Origin: Epiperipatus broadwayi
Lineage: Eukaryota > Onychophora > Udeonychophora > Euonychophora > Peripatidae
Length of the DNA stretch: 64,000 nt
Assembly (NCBI GenBank): GCA_028023455.1
Contig: JAQFVV010000186.1
Coordinates: 1,516,700-1,580,699 of the forward strand
Direction: 5' to 3'
Positions 24,374 through 36,570 of the stretch are shown here, in pieces. The notes under the pieces are model-generated. The model worked only from the letters and a program-made list of their open reading frames with translations, had not been told where the DNA came from and searched no databases. The position numbers were made by a program, and so were the translations under genes. The stretch's first letter is position 1. Each line of letters opens with the position of its first letter.

Positions 24374-25260
24374 CACGGGCGCCAGTTAATTATCCAAGAA
24401 TGAATAAATAACACACTTTGAGCAATGGCCACTAACTCAATGCCTAAATATCCACGACTAGCTCAGATGTTTGTAATCACTAATAGATTATACATAATTA
24501 GTGGTTAAAAGAATTGATAAAAGAATTATAAAAGGAATTTATAAAAAGAATTGACCGACAAATAAAGTTTAATTTTAAAGACAATTTATTAACTAACATT
24601 TACTAATTTTAAACATTTTATAATTCCAATAAAACACACACATATTTTAAATTAACATTTCTAAACTAGTTTAAATATTCCTGTAGATTTTAATAATAGA
24701 ACACTGGTATTTATCTAATTTAACTAATAACACTGATATAATGATCACGCACATATTAACTCATACACTCACATATATAATAATAAAGTATTACATAGCA
24801 TTTGAAACTTAAACACACATATCAATAGTTCATTTTATGTATGATATAGAGTTCATATAATTAGACTCTTGGAGGATTCGCATGAATTAATGCAATGCAA
24901 TGGCTATTACAGTATAAATGAAAATAAGCAAATGTTTTACCTAGGATTTTGAATGTAGATTTAGAACTTTGTTTTCTTCTTGTTTGTTGCTTCTTCCAGC
25001 CAGCTGGGATATTTCCTTGATGAGTTTCCTTATTATTCATGATTATTACTATTGGAGACAATTAGATACTGATGGAGATTTTCTAAGATGTTATGCTGAC
25101 ATTATTTCACGGGCAGATCTTGCTGTTTTCATCGAACATCAGGCTGTGGAGAGGCATAAATTTCCCAAAACTGCTCAGCACCACATTTTGTTTCTGGATA
25201 CAATTAACTCAACTGATGGTCTTCTTTTGACTTAACTGACTCAATTAATTTCTGAACTCC
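24374..25260 (-). mobile_element. Candidate LTR with primer-binding site
   Basis: On the minus strand a TGGCGCCCG (24375-24383 complement) lies directly after an AT-rich, polyadenylation-signal-containing stretch. The PBS of many LTR elements begins with these bases (complement of a tRNA-Lys-type 3' end). An AATAAA about 210 bp upstream could end R. No second LTR, gag or pol is visible and the LTR ends are not defined, so this could be a solo LTR or chance. The small frames on both strands (24138-25235) carry no domain I know. Confidence 0.3.
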
Positions 25261-25920
25261 ACTGATTATCCGATAAAATTTTACTATTTATACCTGCGAA
25301 GTGTTTTTCTTTTCGATATCCTCCGGCAATATCTGTTGATAATCCTTTGACAACATGTTTTGGAAGATTGTTTAATTAGTAATAGCCATGCAGAAGTGTT
25401 GTTTTATATTAATTAATAACTATTGCCATGTTTTTTAATGATAATCTTCTTTAACTTTCATTTATTTATAATAACATTTATTACGCATACATTTATTCTA
25501 TTATTGACAATCGCACATATATTACTAGTTTTAAGATTACTTTTTTTTAATTCAAATGAAAAGAGATTTGTATTTTTTAAACTTTAAATTATTTATATTT
25601 TACAAATACTAATAAGAAAACTTTTTACTTCCTTTTTATAAAACCTTTAGTTTAACTTTTCTAATGCAACACCCCTCTCCCCTTCTGATTAATTAATTGT
25701 AGCTTTTATTTTAAAAACTAATGATGGAAAACTATTTGATTCATATCTTTTTAGAAAACAAACTATAATAAACTCTTAAACTTTTAATTTTACTTTTGAC
25801 AGCAAACTGATTTTGTTTACTTAAAGAAACCTTTTAGATTTTTATAACTTATTTATTATTTAATAATTTTTTAGGCAAAATCATCATGTGCCAATTTCAA
25901 TATTGGTACAATATTTATAT
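25261..25920. other. AT-rich spacer
   Basis: Nothing recognised. Confidence 0.4.
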
Positions 25921-25924
25921 ATCA

Positions 25925-26600
25925 TTAAAATCCACTCAACACTTAGACAATCCCAATATCAAGAACAATCAATAATCTCAACCTACTGTCCAGGCAACCA
26001 CCTTTTAACAATAAAGATCTAATTCCACTTTTATTTATGATCCAATATTTATATAAACACTAAAGATAGTACCTTTAACACAGAGTTTGAAATTAGTGAT
26101 ACAAAGAAGATTAAATAAATCTCTTTAAACATTAAATATAACCTGTTCTGAATGCAGACTAATAAATAGTCAATTATAACATTACAAATGGCAATTATAA
26201 TTTTCAAATTGCTTCCTAACTATTATTTTTATAATAAATGTAATAATTTCAAGTCTAAATGGGTTTAAAAGTGATCATAAAAGCACTCAACACTTAGATA
26301 ATCCCAATATCATTAATAATCAACAATCTCAATTTGTTGTCATGGCAACATAGACTCTAAATTTGCAACTTGATACTACAGAGATTGAAATTATTGATAC
26401 AAAAAAGTTTAAGTATCAATAATTTCAATCTTTGTGGTCAAGGTGTAATCTTTAGTGTCTATATTAGACCATGAACAAAGATGGAATTCCACCTTCAATA
26501 TTAAAAAAAAGTTGTATTGAGAACAGGTTGCGATTGCTAGTCATTATTAATATTGGGATTGTCTAAGTTATTGACTGATTTCTAATGATTACTTGTATAT
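25925..26600. repeat. Inverted composite of repeat family C
   Basis: Two minus-strand copies (25925-26030 and 26275-26350) face one plus-strand copy (about 26490-26600). The flanking 'tttatg(a)tccaatattta...actaaagat' of the first copy recurs as its complement at about 26445-26480. In the middle, 26382-26431 is a hairpin of 'gattgaaattattgatac' and its complement. Again a head-to-head arrangement. Confidence 0.65.
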
Positions 26601-27604
26601 CCATTTAGCTTTAAACATTATTACACTATATATAAAGTGATGTCAAATAAAATCAAAATGTCACATGTAACAAATAGTCAGATGGGAGATTGATCAACAC
26701 CCTCATTTTTGAACACTCTAGAAAATTAATGTATGCAAATATGTAGAGTATACAAATGTATGCTCTACTCATTATGCAGATATATGTAAATTATGTCGGT
26801 GGAAGTAAAACTACTGAAAGTGACCAGAGTAAGACTAAGTAGGAATTTTAAGCATGCATACAGTGTTAGGAAGAGAGGATGAGAGTAGAGTAATAGAATT
26901 AAGCCATAGAGATAATGATGAGTATGTATCTAAAGTGAGGTGTATAATTGTACTCATAGCAGTGTTTAATGGAAGAACAACTTTCAAAACAAGATAGTTG
27001 TATAGATAAACATTTATATTTATTTATTTATATAGAGTTAAAAAAACTGCTACTTGTTAAGATTTATACTCTGTTTTGAGTGTTCAATTTAGTTTCAATA
27101 TTGATGCACATTAAGATTACCTTGTATGTAGTATCTATGGCTAACTGGATTATGGTATTACTTTTAATGATAGAATTTAGCCTATTGTTATGTATAACAC
27201 ATATTGTAGCATTGAAAAATGCCAAATACATGTTTCAAGATTTTATGTTTTACATAGTTACAAAAAGTTGTGAAATGAGCCAAGTTTAGATATCATTTAA
27301 TGCTCCTAAAATAGTAATTCCGTAAAAATATTTAATCACATATAAAGTTAAACATGTAAATTTTTCACTCGTTTTTTTTTTTTGTTAAAATTGTTTGAAA
27401 ATACTAAAAAATATATTGTCGTCTTGGATATATATATGTATGCAAAGTTTCACTTTAATCAAAAATTGGAAAGTGAGTGAAAATTGAGTTACAAGATTGG
27501 TAAATATAAAAACAGAGTAAGTTAAATAAAAGTCTATATAAATAGTCCATTTTTTTTGAATTTGCAATATTATTAGTATTTCTGATTTTTTTTACTATGG
27601 ATTT
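26601..27604. other. AT-rich spacer
   Basis: Frames at 27080-27289 and 27385-27567 have hydrophobic AT-driven composition and no family match that I can see. Confidence 0.4.
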
Positions 27605-27608
27605 TTCA

Positions 27609-27895
27609 AACATCACATGATCACCCTCCTTTATGCTTACACAAGCTGTTTTTCATATAGGCAAATAGCGCCACTCAGTGCAAGTCAGAGTAATCAATAG
27701 ATGCAGGAATGTTTGTGTATAAAATCCCTATCTAGTGTCTACTCATCCCATATCCCCAAACTAGTTTCTAGCTTATGGCTTTCATCAGTGAGTAGGCACT
27801 AGATAGGGATTTTATGCAGAAATCTTTCTGCATTCATTGATTACTCTGGCTTGCACTGAGTGGTGCTACTGTATGGAGAATTTTGTTTCTGTGGG
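27609..27895. mobile_element. Hammerhead family A, inverted dimer
   Basis: Minus-strand part 27609 to about 27790 joins plus-strand part about 27788-27895. The join is at a shared 'gagtaggcact' motif beside stem I of the ribozyme. Ends correspond to 'catcacatgatcacc' and 'gtatggagaattttg' of other copies. Confidence 0.75.
27752..27792 (-). ncRNA. Hammerhead ribozyme-like motif, stem I truncated (family A)
   Basis: Minus strand: intact core CUGAUGA (27782-27788 complement), AGCC/GCU stem II with CAUAA loop, GAAA, AC-UA-GU stem III, then U where C is usual at the cleavage position. The outer 5' stem I strand is cut off by the dimer junction. Confidence 0.65.
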
Positions 27896-29789
27896 TTTCT
27901 CAAACAATAAGACCTATATTGTTATTAATTTCAATTTGCTAAGTATCAGAATTATTTAAGTAATTAATTACTGTTCTTAAATTGACTAACCTCCTTGATA
28001 GTTAAAAACTTGATAATAATGGGAAATTATTGAAATTATTAACAATGTTTTAGCTATCTAAAAGTTTAAATTGAATTACGGAAATTAAAATGATAAAAAT
28101 ACCAACTGATTTGTTACTTTTTTGTTACCAATTACTTGATAAAAATTTTGACATTTGGAAAGAATAAACTTGTCTGTTCAAAATAGTAGTTTAAAAACAA
28201 ATTTCTACAGTTTCCAAGGAAAGGTTGCTTTTATTAAAAATATTTTGAATAAATTATTTTTTTTAACAAACAGATACACCCCAGATATCTATTAATTCGT
28301 TAATACCATGTTAATACCTTTTACAATATTTATCTTTCAGTTTATGTACCTATATGTCTATCTATTAAACTTCTATTTACTCTCCTATTTTGACTCTATA
28401 TACACTCGTACATATATAGAAATGTCATATTTACATATTGTTGTCTTAAAGCATCTTTAGAGATTACAATTTTTGAAAATCAAACTTACTCAAAAGATTC
28501 TAGACAATATTAAGAAATGGAAATTTAACTCTACAATGATTAATAAGGTTAGAATAGATATGATACCTAACATGCTTTAAGGCATCTTTGAAATGAGTAA
28601 AAACAGATAGATATTATTCTGTTTGAATATTGGGGTCGGGAGGGAGAGTTTTACAAAAATACCTAATAATTTTTGTTCCATAAAAATTTGACTTCAGAAT
28701 GTATAAATATATGACTTGAATATTGTTTTTAAAGATATAATATATAATCATTACCACAGATATTAGAAATGTTAAATAATAAACATCACAATATATATAT
28801 AAATTGACTGCCGAAAGGGGTTTGCTATTAACTGAAAAGAGATTCTTTGATTCCTCTTGGAGGCCTTAAAGAAAATGAGCAGGGCAAATTCCTAATGTCC
28901 ACTCCATGCATTCTTATCATTGAAGCTATTATTACCATGTGATTATTCATATAGTATATGAACATGGATGAGCTGCTCACCAACATGCATTAGCCAGCAT
29001 GGTGAATTTATTGCCTTTTTACCTCTGAGTTTATGAACAAGAAATACCATGGTCTTTCTTCTCAGTTGCCTGATAAGGCAGAATGAAAGTATGTCTAAAT
29101 GATATTTTCCCAATAGATATATACAATCATGACAGACAAAATGGCCCTTATTCCCAGGAAGTTGTAAAGTCACCAACCAAGGCAGCAGTTGGTGGCTGAA
29201 GGCAGAGGATGTTAAAAATTCCCTGATTGTGGATCCAGGCTGCCATTTGATGATACCTTTTTATTTAGGTCCTTACAACTGAAGATCATTTTTATGTGAA
29301 GAAAGATTTCAAGTCTTATATTAAATGAAACACACACACGCACACACACATATATATATATATATATTGTACCCAGTACAATATATATATTATAAAAGAA
29401 TTTACCACACTACTAAATATAGATTGTTGTTATTCAGGACAAAAAAAGAGTTTGGGATATCAAGCTATAGAGAAATGGAATTAAAATTTGGTAGCAAAAT
29501 GTTATATACAATTTGTAAAATAGAAAGAGGTGAAAGAGGATTAGTATATTTTATGTAGTGATTTGGAGAAAGATAAAGATAGAGAAAAATGAAAATAAGG
29601 ATTGAATACTGAAACTTAACTAAATAACTTTTATTAAAATGAAGCAGAAAAATATCTGAAAGAGATAATAGATGAAAAGACATAGAAGTATTTGTTGTGA
29701 TTATAAAGGGATTTTATAAGTAAAGAAATATTTAACTTGGCTTTCATGGTTTCTGTTCATATCACTTATGCAGGAAAATTTCTGATTTC
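27896..29789. other. AT-rich spacer with AC/TA microsatellite
   Basis: (CA)n-(TA)n at about 29327-29368 followed by 'ttgtacccagtacaata', a small palindrome. Frames at 28943-29176 and 29325-29683 show no motif. Confidence 0.45.
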
Positions 29790-29797
29790 ATCTAAGG

Positions 29798-30297
29798 CAG
29801 GGTTGCCCAAGCTGCAGCCTGTAGATCACATGTGGACCAATATACCTCTGAATACAATCCAAGAAAAAAATGTAATCTTCCTTAAAATATTATAAGATGC
29901 TTGGGGGATAACTTGCATGTGACTAAAATATGTGTATGCTATGCACTCATATACAATGTTGAATATTCTGCTAGTTTTGTGCTGCCCTCTTTTTTTTTCT
30001 TTTATAACATGAAACAGGTATGATTATTTGGTTATACACATTTTCTATATATGTGATTACAAATTTGAAACTAGCTTTATGATTTTAAAAATCTTTCAGA
30101 TTGGTCTACTGCATAATTAGGATTATTATGTGAGGATGTTTCTTGCTTGTCTGCCATGGTGGATATCATGGAAATTATGCATAGAACTTTTTTTCACTTA
30201 CCAGTTTTCAGTAATGTTTGTGTATTGAAGGTGAAACCCAAGATAACTTTTCTTTTTTCAATGTGATCCAGAAATGCCAAAAGGTTGGATATACTTG
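29798..30297. mobile_element. hAT-type MITE, 500 bp
   Basis: Starts CAGGGTTGCCCAA and ends with the degenerate complement (TTGGATATACTTG). Flanks 'atctaagg' (29790-29797) and 'atttaaag' (30298-30305) match at 6 of 8 positions, the 8-bp TSD size of hAT elements. The left subterminal 'gctgcagcctgtagatcacat' region and right subterminal 'ccaaaaggttgg' are familiar from this class. No transposase. Confidence 0.6.
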
Positions 30298-30307
30298 ATT
30301 TAAAGAG

Positions 30308-30795
30308 AAGCATCACATGATCACCATCTTTTATACTAGTACATAATTGTTATTAGTGCTAGTATAACAGATGGTGATCATGTGATGCTTAGTGGTTTAA
30401 CACCAATCCTGGCTAATAGGATAGGGGTGGCTATGGTTGTTAAAGAGCCAAAGACACCAAAATGTATGGTCAGTTCAGATCCATATGACTATATAAGCTA
30501 TTGAGCTTAGATTGAAAATATTATTGTGTTTTCAATTTAATTCTCATAGTTTTGTAGTTAAGTAGAATTCAAAGGTGGCTGCTGGAGGGTTGCATTAAAT
30601 TCTAAGATCTAGATGCAGTGCTCTCAGATCCAAGGCTCCTCACTGACAAAGGCCCCAAGCCAGAAAATAGTCTGGAGATATTGGATGAGTAGGCAATAGA
30701 TAGGGATTTTATGCACAAGCCGTCTGGCATCCATTGATTACTCTGGTTGGCACATGGTGGCACTACTGCATGGAGAGAGTTTTGCCTTGTTTAAT
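30308..30795. mobile_element. Hammerhead family A unit with foldback head
   Basis: 30308-30342 is the reverse complement of about 30356-30390 ('aagcatcacatgatcacc'), then one plus-strand unit follows to 'ggagagagttttgcc' at about 30785. It begins 2 bp after the hAT MITE TSD. No ORF. Confidence 0.75.
30628..30688 (+). ncRNA. Hammerhead ribozyme-like motif (family A)
   Basis: Outer stem I AUCCAA/UUGGAU is intact. Core CUGACAA (30643-30649) has lost G8. Stem II GGC/GCC is intact, GAAA is present. Stem III is AA-UA-GU. Predicted inactive. Confidence 0.6.
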
Positions 30796-31867
30796 TTAAA
30801 GAGAAGCTAAATTATTTTGCATTATATCCCATATCTTAAGAAAGCTTTTAGGGTTTATAATAAGCTTTTTATTATGAGTAAGTATTGCTTTCTACTGAAA
30901 TATATAAGTGCATAATACTAATAAAAATGTATAACAAACTATATTGTTTTGAATCCATTGTAAGTAAATAGAGAAAACTGTTTGTTGATAATAATTTTTT
31001 GCTAATCTGAAACATAAGTTACACATTTTATTGTACTTCTAATAGTACTAATTAATACTATTTATCTTTTAATTCAAAATCAAAGTAGTAACGCTTATTT
31101 GAGTTATCTTATGGTATTTAAACAGAACAAATAAAACAATGATTTAAATACTTTCTAGAATTTAACCCATGTTTTTAATATTTGTGATGTTATTTTAAAA
31201 CCTTATATAAATATCATTTTGAATACATTTTAAAATTATATATTAATAAATACAATCATAATTTTATTTGAAATTTTTGCCAACTGTTTTTATTTTTTTA
31301 TTTATAAAATCCGAGAAAAATTAATAATTAAAATGAATTCTTGAAAATCATTTTCGATGTCTTTTCATAACAATTTAATCAAACAATTTCAAATTTGTTG
31401 TCTGATGTTTATATAATGAGAGAAAACAAGCTTGAAATAAAAGCCTTTTAAAGGTTTTTTTTTAACATTAAAAAAAAAAATCAAAGTAATAATAATAATA
31501 ATTTTTAACAGCATTCAGCAACTTAATAACGTATTAACATATCATTGGGATACTAAAATAAATTTCTGACAATAACATTACCAAGGCCAGGCTTCTCTAA
31601 GATTGGGGGATGGGTGTTATTATAATTTGCTGCTTTATTTTTAGCGTTATTGTTGATCAGTTTACTTTTTTCAGCTTTAGTGGTGTAAAATACAATTATG
31701 TTCTATTCAAAAACATAAACTTTATAATAGTGAATTCCTCTATATTATTTTATTTCACTGACACCCAAATAATTAATACTTAGCTATAATCTCGCACCAA
31801 GTCTATAACAGAAAAGTAGCAAGCAGAGTTCTTTGCCTATAATGAATAAATTAATTTTCACCAATTA
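30796..31867. other. AT-rich spacer
   Basis: Short (AAT)n at about 31485-31502. Nothing else recognised. Confidence 0.45.
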
Positions 31868-31978
31868 ACTGTAGAATAAGAGGTCAGCGCGACTGCCTTG
31901 CACTTGCAGGCAGTTGCCCGGGTTGCGGGACATCCTGGCCAATGCCATGACACTTAAAAAAAAAACACTGTAGAATAA
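31868..31978 (+). mobile_element. tRNA-derived SINE, 5' truncated, with TSD
   Basis: 'actgtagaataa' at 31868-31879 and 31967-31978 is a perfect 12-bp TSD. The body (31880-31966) matches the SINE at 62404-62508 from 'gaggtcagcgcg' on, ends in poly(A), and has lost the A-box start and 3 bases of the B box. Retrotransposition by a LINE is implied by TSD and tail. Confidence 0.85.
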
Positions 31979-32600
31979 AGGCTTTCTGAATTTAATCCAG
32001 TTTCTATAATCTCCAGTATCTTCTCCACATCTTTTCAGCAAATTTTATATCTCAACATTCATCACACTTAATATTATTTTAAATATCTTACTATCTCTTG
32101 GATCAAGTTTAAGACCTTAATTATCCAACCCTTCTTAGTTCTTTTAGCAATGGGCCCAATCCAATTTCATTTCAGTTTTTAAATTAATTCAATTGTATAA
32201 ATTATATCTCTTGTTCTTTGATAATTTATTTTTTTTGTTGACTCCCATTATACTTCTCAAAACTTGTCCATATCATTTGAAGTCGTGTATTGCTTTTTAC
32301 ATATTTTTTATTAAGTATCCAAGTCTAAGATCTATATAACTACTGGTAAAATATATTTATTAAAAATTTCATTTTCAAAAACATGCCACTTTTAATATTA
32401 AGTTATTTTTATTGAAAAAGTTTCATCTAAGTTTAAGTCTATGATTGCTTTTGTTAACTGCTAGTTTATTATTCTCATTTTTACATTCTCTATGAAAAAT
32501 CATCAAACATTAATTCAATCTTGTTAGGATCAAGTCTTAAACATTATTTGTGAAAACAGCTCCATCACATAAAAATCTAGATGTCTTAAGTAATTTTTTT
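31979..32600 (-). pseudogene. RTE-like LINE, C-terminal fragment
   Basis: Minus strand frames read 'NWIGPIAKRTKKGW' (RTE 'W-GHI-R' block) at about 32110-32160, with other degraded RT C-terminal sequence upstream to about 32600. The SINE at 31868-31978 abuts its 3' end. No open frame. Confidence 0.55.
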
Positions 32601-33779
32601 TAAACTTTTCATTTTAATTTAATAATACTTCTTTTAAAAATATTAAGCACCTTTATTAATGTTAATATTCTTAGTATAAGCATGTAATCTAACCACTGAT
32701 TTTGTATTTTAGTAAATGTTCTTCAGAATAATTAATGTTCTAAATCTATGTCAGATGTCTGCATAATCTACATAATTGTTACGAATATTTTAATTAACTA
32801 AGTATATTCTATTTGTGTTTATCAAAAGATTGATGAATTTTGCTGGTAAAATATGGAAAGTTATTAATAAAAAATAAAATGATATCATGGAACAAATGCA
32901 GAATATATTCTAAGATAGAAAGTAAGATAAGACAAAGATTTTGTAAAACAGTCAAACTTCATTTGTATAACTAAAAACATTCCATTTCACTGAGTGGATT
33001 TTGATCAGGTATCCGAAATATTAAAAAAGTGAGTAAAACAAAATACTTAACTATTTTGAAGTTTAAAGGACATATATTATCATTTAAAGTTTTGATAAAC
33101 CATACACTCTTAATGATGTTAATTCACCTACAATGATGAAATGAAAATATGAAACCACTACTCATTTTTTTTGAATTTTTAATGTGAAAAGTTGGAAAAA
33201 GTGCTATTTTTTTTATTTCAAGAATAAAAGAGAAAATACATTGCTTTCTATTTTAACAAAACATAAAAAAGTAATATGAACTAAAAAGTAAAAAATAATT
33301 GTTTTTATCTTTCACAGTATTCCTGACATTATGCAACCAAAATAAAACAGGTGACAGTCATGTGTGGAAAATATTCTTAAACTATTTATTTCACTGTTGT
33401 GGACTTCTATTTTGGCCACTAAAAAAATTAAAAAAAAAAACATTTTTTTTTTTTACTTTTCAATGCATTTATATAAATAAAATTGTTTCTTTAAATTTTC
33501 TTAATACGTTTTATTGTGTACTTTTTAATTTTGTATAGTTCCAGAAATTAAGTGGATACAATTCAGTAGTTCTAGATGACATTACTACAAAGAATACTAA
33601 ATCCCATATAAAATTTAAAATGTGAACTTTTTGCTCATTTTTTTTAATGAAAACTTGTTTGCAAACTCTTGTAAGATGTATTGTTATCAAGAATACATAG
33701 GTATAAAAAATTTCAACTTGATAGAAAATTGACAGTGAATAAAAATTGAATTATAAGATTTCATAGACAGACCAGAGGG
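32601..33779. other. AT-rich spacer
   Basis: Nothing recognised. The frame at 33299-33538 is Phe/Leu/Lys-rich AT noise. Confidence 0.4.
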
Positions 33780-33900
33780 AAAGTGTGTTAGGTCCTAAAG
33801 ATACAAGTTCCCTAATCCAAAATCCAAAAATCCTCACTAATAAAAGACATAAGTTTGAACCTAGTCTGATGATACTGGATAGGTCAATAGAAATTTATTA
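33780..33900 (+). mobile_element. Hammerhead family A fragment, heavily decayed
   Basis: Family A blocks remain around 'ggtcctaaagat', 'ccaaaaatcctcactaataaaa', 'cctagtct' and 'tactgga'. The ribozyme core reads CUAAUAA and the second strand GAAC, so it is dead. Confidence 0.55.
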
Positions 33901-36339
33901 AGGACTATTATCTGTCATCTATTACTTTCTAAAATTTACAGTAAGTGGTGTAGATGCAGTGAAGATGAAGATCAGTAGGTTAAATAAAAGTGTATAAACA
34001 TCTTCATAGAATTATGATTACTATTTATAATTATAAGAGAAAAGAACTAACAACTTCTGCAGATGTGCAGATGTTTTTTGTTTTTGGTGAACAATTTCTC
34101 ATCAATCTTCAGAATGTTCTGTTATTTTAATTTTTAGTTTTTCCTTTTTTTTTAAAAAAAAAACTTTTAATTCAATCCACAGAAATTTAGTACAGAAAAT
34201 AGTATACACGTAAATTGTAGATCAAATTCTTAAAATCATCTAATTAATCAATAAATAGATATATAATTATATTAAAGACAAATCAATAATTCAATGCCCC
34301 ATCTATTTATGATTTAAATCATGCTGATAAACTGCAGTGTAGAATATGTGAACTCGAGAGGTGTCAAATTTGAAGTGAAAAAGTATAAAATTTCAAATCA
34401 TTAAGAACACAGTAGTGCTTATTTTGAACAACAGCCACAATCCTATAAAGGTGTGTGTATGTGTTGGAAATTCATGACTTCTCTCTAACGTATACAAAAA
34501 TAGTATGTATAACATTTTGTTTGTTTTTAAAGTAAAAACTATTTATGATGTTATAATAGATAATAAAAAAAACAAAAAAATATTTGTAGAGGAAAGTATT
34601 TTTGAGGTACAAGTATAAATATAAAATTTGGCATACTTACTTTACAACTTTAACTATATAGTAATTAATTAAATACCATATAAATATATAACTATTTATG
34701 TTATTCATTTATGCTCTCTACAAAAATTTATAAAAACTATAGGGCATGTTTCAGCTCATCAAACTTGACATTAATAGCTGTCTGGGAAATCAGCTGAGAT
34801 CACATCAGATGTAGGAACTCATTTTTCATTTAAATAGATTTGCTAAAAAAGTTATTGATATCAGGTTTGATTGACAGAATACATATCTTACAAAAGGTGT
34901 GGTTGCTTTTTCATCAAATATTGCTCTACATAAAAACGTGTGTTTGTAAATTTTTGTAGAGGATATATAAATATCAGTAACAGATTACACATTTATGTGG
35001 TATTTATTTAATTAATATTTAAAATAAACCCTTTGTTTTTACTTCACCTTCGAGTGGTAAGTTGTTGGTTTTTTTTTTTTGCTATTAGGGTTAACGTGAG
35101 TGGTGCGTTTTAATTGCGCTTTAAACAAAAAAGTGAAACTTAGTATTACTAGAAAAGAATTATAAGGCTTAGCACTTTTGTAGAACTTAGGTCTCCATAT
35201 TCATAGCCTATCTTGGGAGGATCGGCTTACATTGAGATTTTAAGCAAAGCTTGACAGTAATTTATGTAAAATTTATTTAAAGTGTTCTTTCATATTAACC
35301 ATTTTTTGGAGATTGCAAAGCACAATTCTTTTAGGTTTATTGGATAGTTGTCATTTGCAATAAAGCACAATGTTTATATGATGAAAATATTATTTTAAAA
35401 TAAATTGGATTATAACATCTGCATTGTAATTAATTTGAAGCCAATAAAAAGAACTTTAGAAAAATTACCATTTAAATTCACATTCAAACTCTACTATCAA
35501 ATTGAACTTTGTGAATCTATTTAAAAAATTTAAGTTGCAGACCAGATCAGGTTTGACTGATAAAGATGCATGCCTCTCAGTAGGTTTAGTATTATTTATT
35601 TACATTCTCCAATAGATCAACTGTGTGAGTGAGAGAGATTTACAAACAAATTTTAGCTACTTCTTCTAGATATTATTAACCAAGATCTGAAAATATGTGG
35701 CTAGCTTTGCTTTCAATAATCAATCAATAGGAGTAAATTTAAAATCAGTTATTGATATAATTTGACATTCATTAAGAGTATTAATAAATTTAAAGCTACC
35801 ATATCATAGACTATTTTCCAATGTAAATATGGGGGGAGGGGGGTAAATAATCTTCCCAGGGAACTAAATAGATTAAATTATATACAAATATGAGTTAATT
35901 ATTTTCACACATTTTTTGTTTGCAACATAATTAACTCATGAAAGCATTTAATTTAATGTATAGAACTGTCTGGAAAAAAATGAATTGATAAGATAATAAA
36001 GATAATGTAACTCTTCTAAATCCTCATAAAAATATCTATCTGAATTTAAATCCATATAAGAACATGCATTAGAAATAAAATAAGGATCTTCTTTGTTTCT
36101 AAGTAAACACAAGACAAAAATGTTACAGTTGCTACTAGAACAAAATATGTTAGTCTAGGAAATGTTAATAGTAATTGATAGTTATTTCACAGCATCTCTG
36201 CTAACATATTCTTTTAGTATATAAAAATAGCTCCAACCCATTAAAATATTTAAATTAATATGTATGTGTGTATTTCTATAGACTTAACATTTTATTTCTT
36301 TATCATTTTTACTTGTTGACATTCAAGATATGAAGACAT
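33901..36339. other. AT-rich spacer
   Basis: No coding or repeat family seen. Short G-rich run near 35830. Confidence 0.4.
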
Positions 36340-36570
36340 AAAAAATAGTCATAGACCACATGATCCCATTCTCTTAGGCTTGTCTGAAGCTATCCTAGCG
36401 CTTCTCTGAGGAGTGCCAAAGCATGAAACCATGGTCAGAAATTAGGGGGGAGGGTTCCTGACAGATATTTTAAATGCTTTCTCTGGCTAAGCATTTATCA
36501 CAAAGCTTGTTGAGCAATTGGAAATGCTTATTGTGAAGACATATGCCTCGATTTATTTCTGTTGAAAACT
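36340..36570 (+). mobile_element. Hammerhead repeat family B copy
   Basis: Downstream of the ribozyme, 'gatattttaaatgctttctc' and 'gcttgttgagcaattgg' align with 'gattttaaatattttctc' and 'gcttgtttaagctattgg' (minus strand of 56081-56175), so it belongs to the same family. Confidence 0.65.
36391..36448 (+). ncRNA. Hammerhead ribozyme, type I, all core bases intact
   Basis: Stem I: CCUA (36394-36397) with UAGG (36443-36446), and UUCU (36402-36405) with AGAA (36437-36440), separated by an internal loop. Core CUGAGGA (36406-36412; the fifth base of CUGANGA is free). Stem II GUGC/GCAU with a CAAA loop (36413-36424). GAAA (36425-36428). Stem III ACC/GGU with a 2-nt loop. C36436 precedes the predicted cut at 36436/36437. 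The very short stem III is typical of hammerheads in Penelope-like elements. This is the only copy here with every conserved base. Confidence 0.82.

Noticed and set aside
24969-25235. ORF of 88 codons on the plus strand with an overlapping minus ORF
   Set aside because: No motif, and it lies inside the LTR candidate; composition alone does not support a gene.
29285-29320. CUGAAGA with UCA/UGA stem and GAAAG
   Set aside because: No stem III or stem I complement; probably chance.
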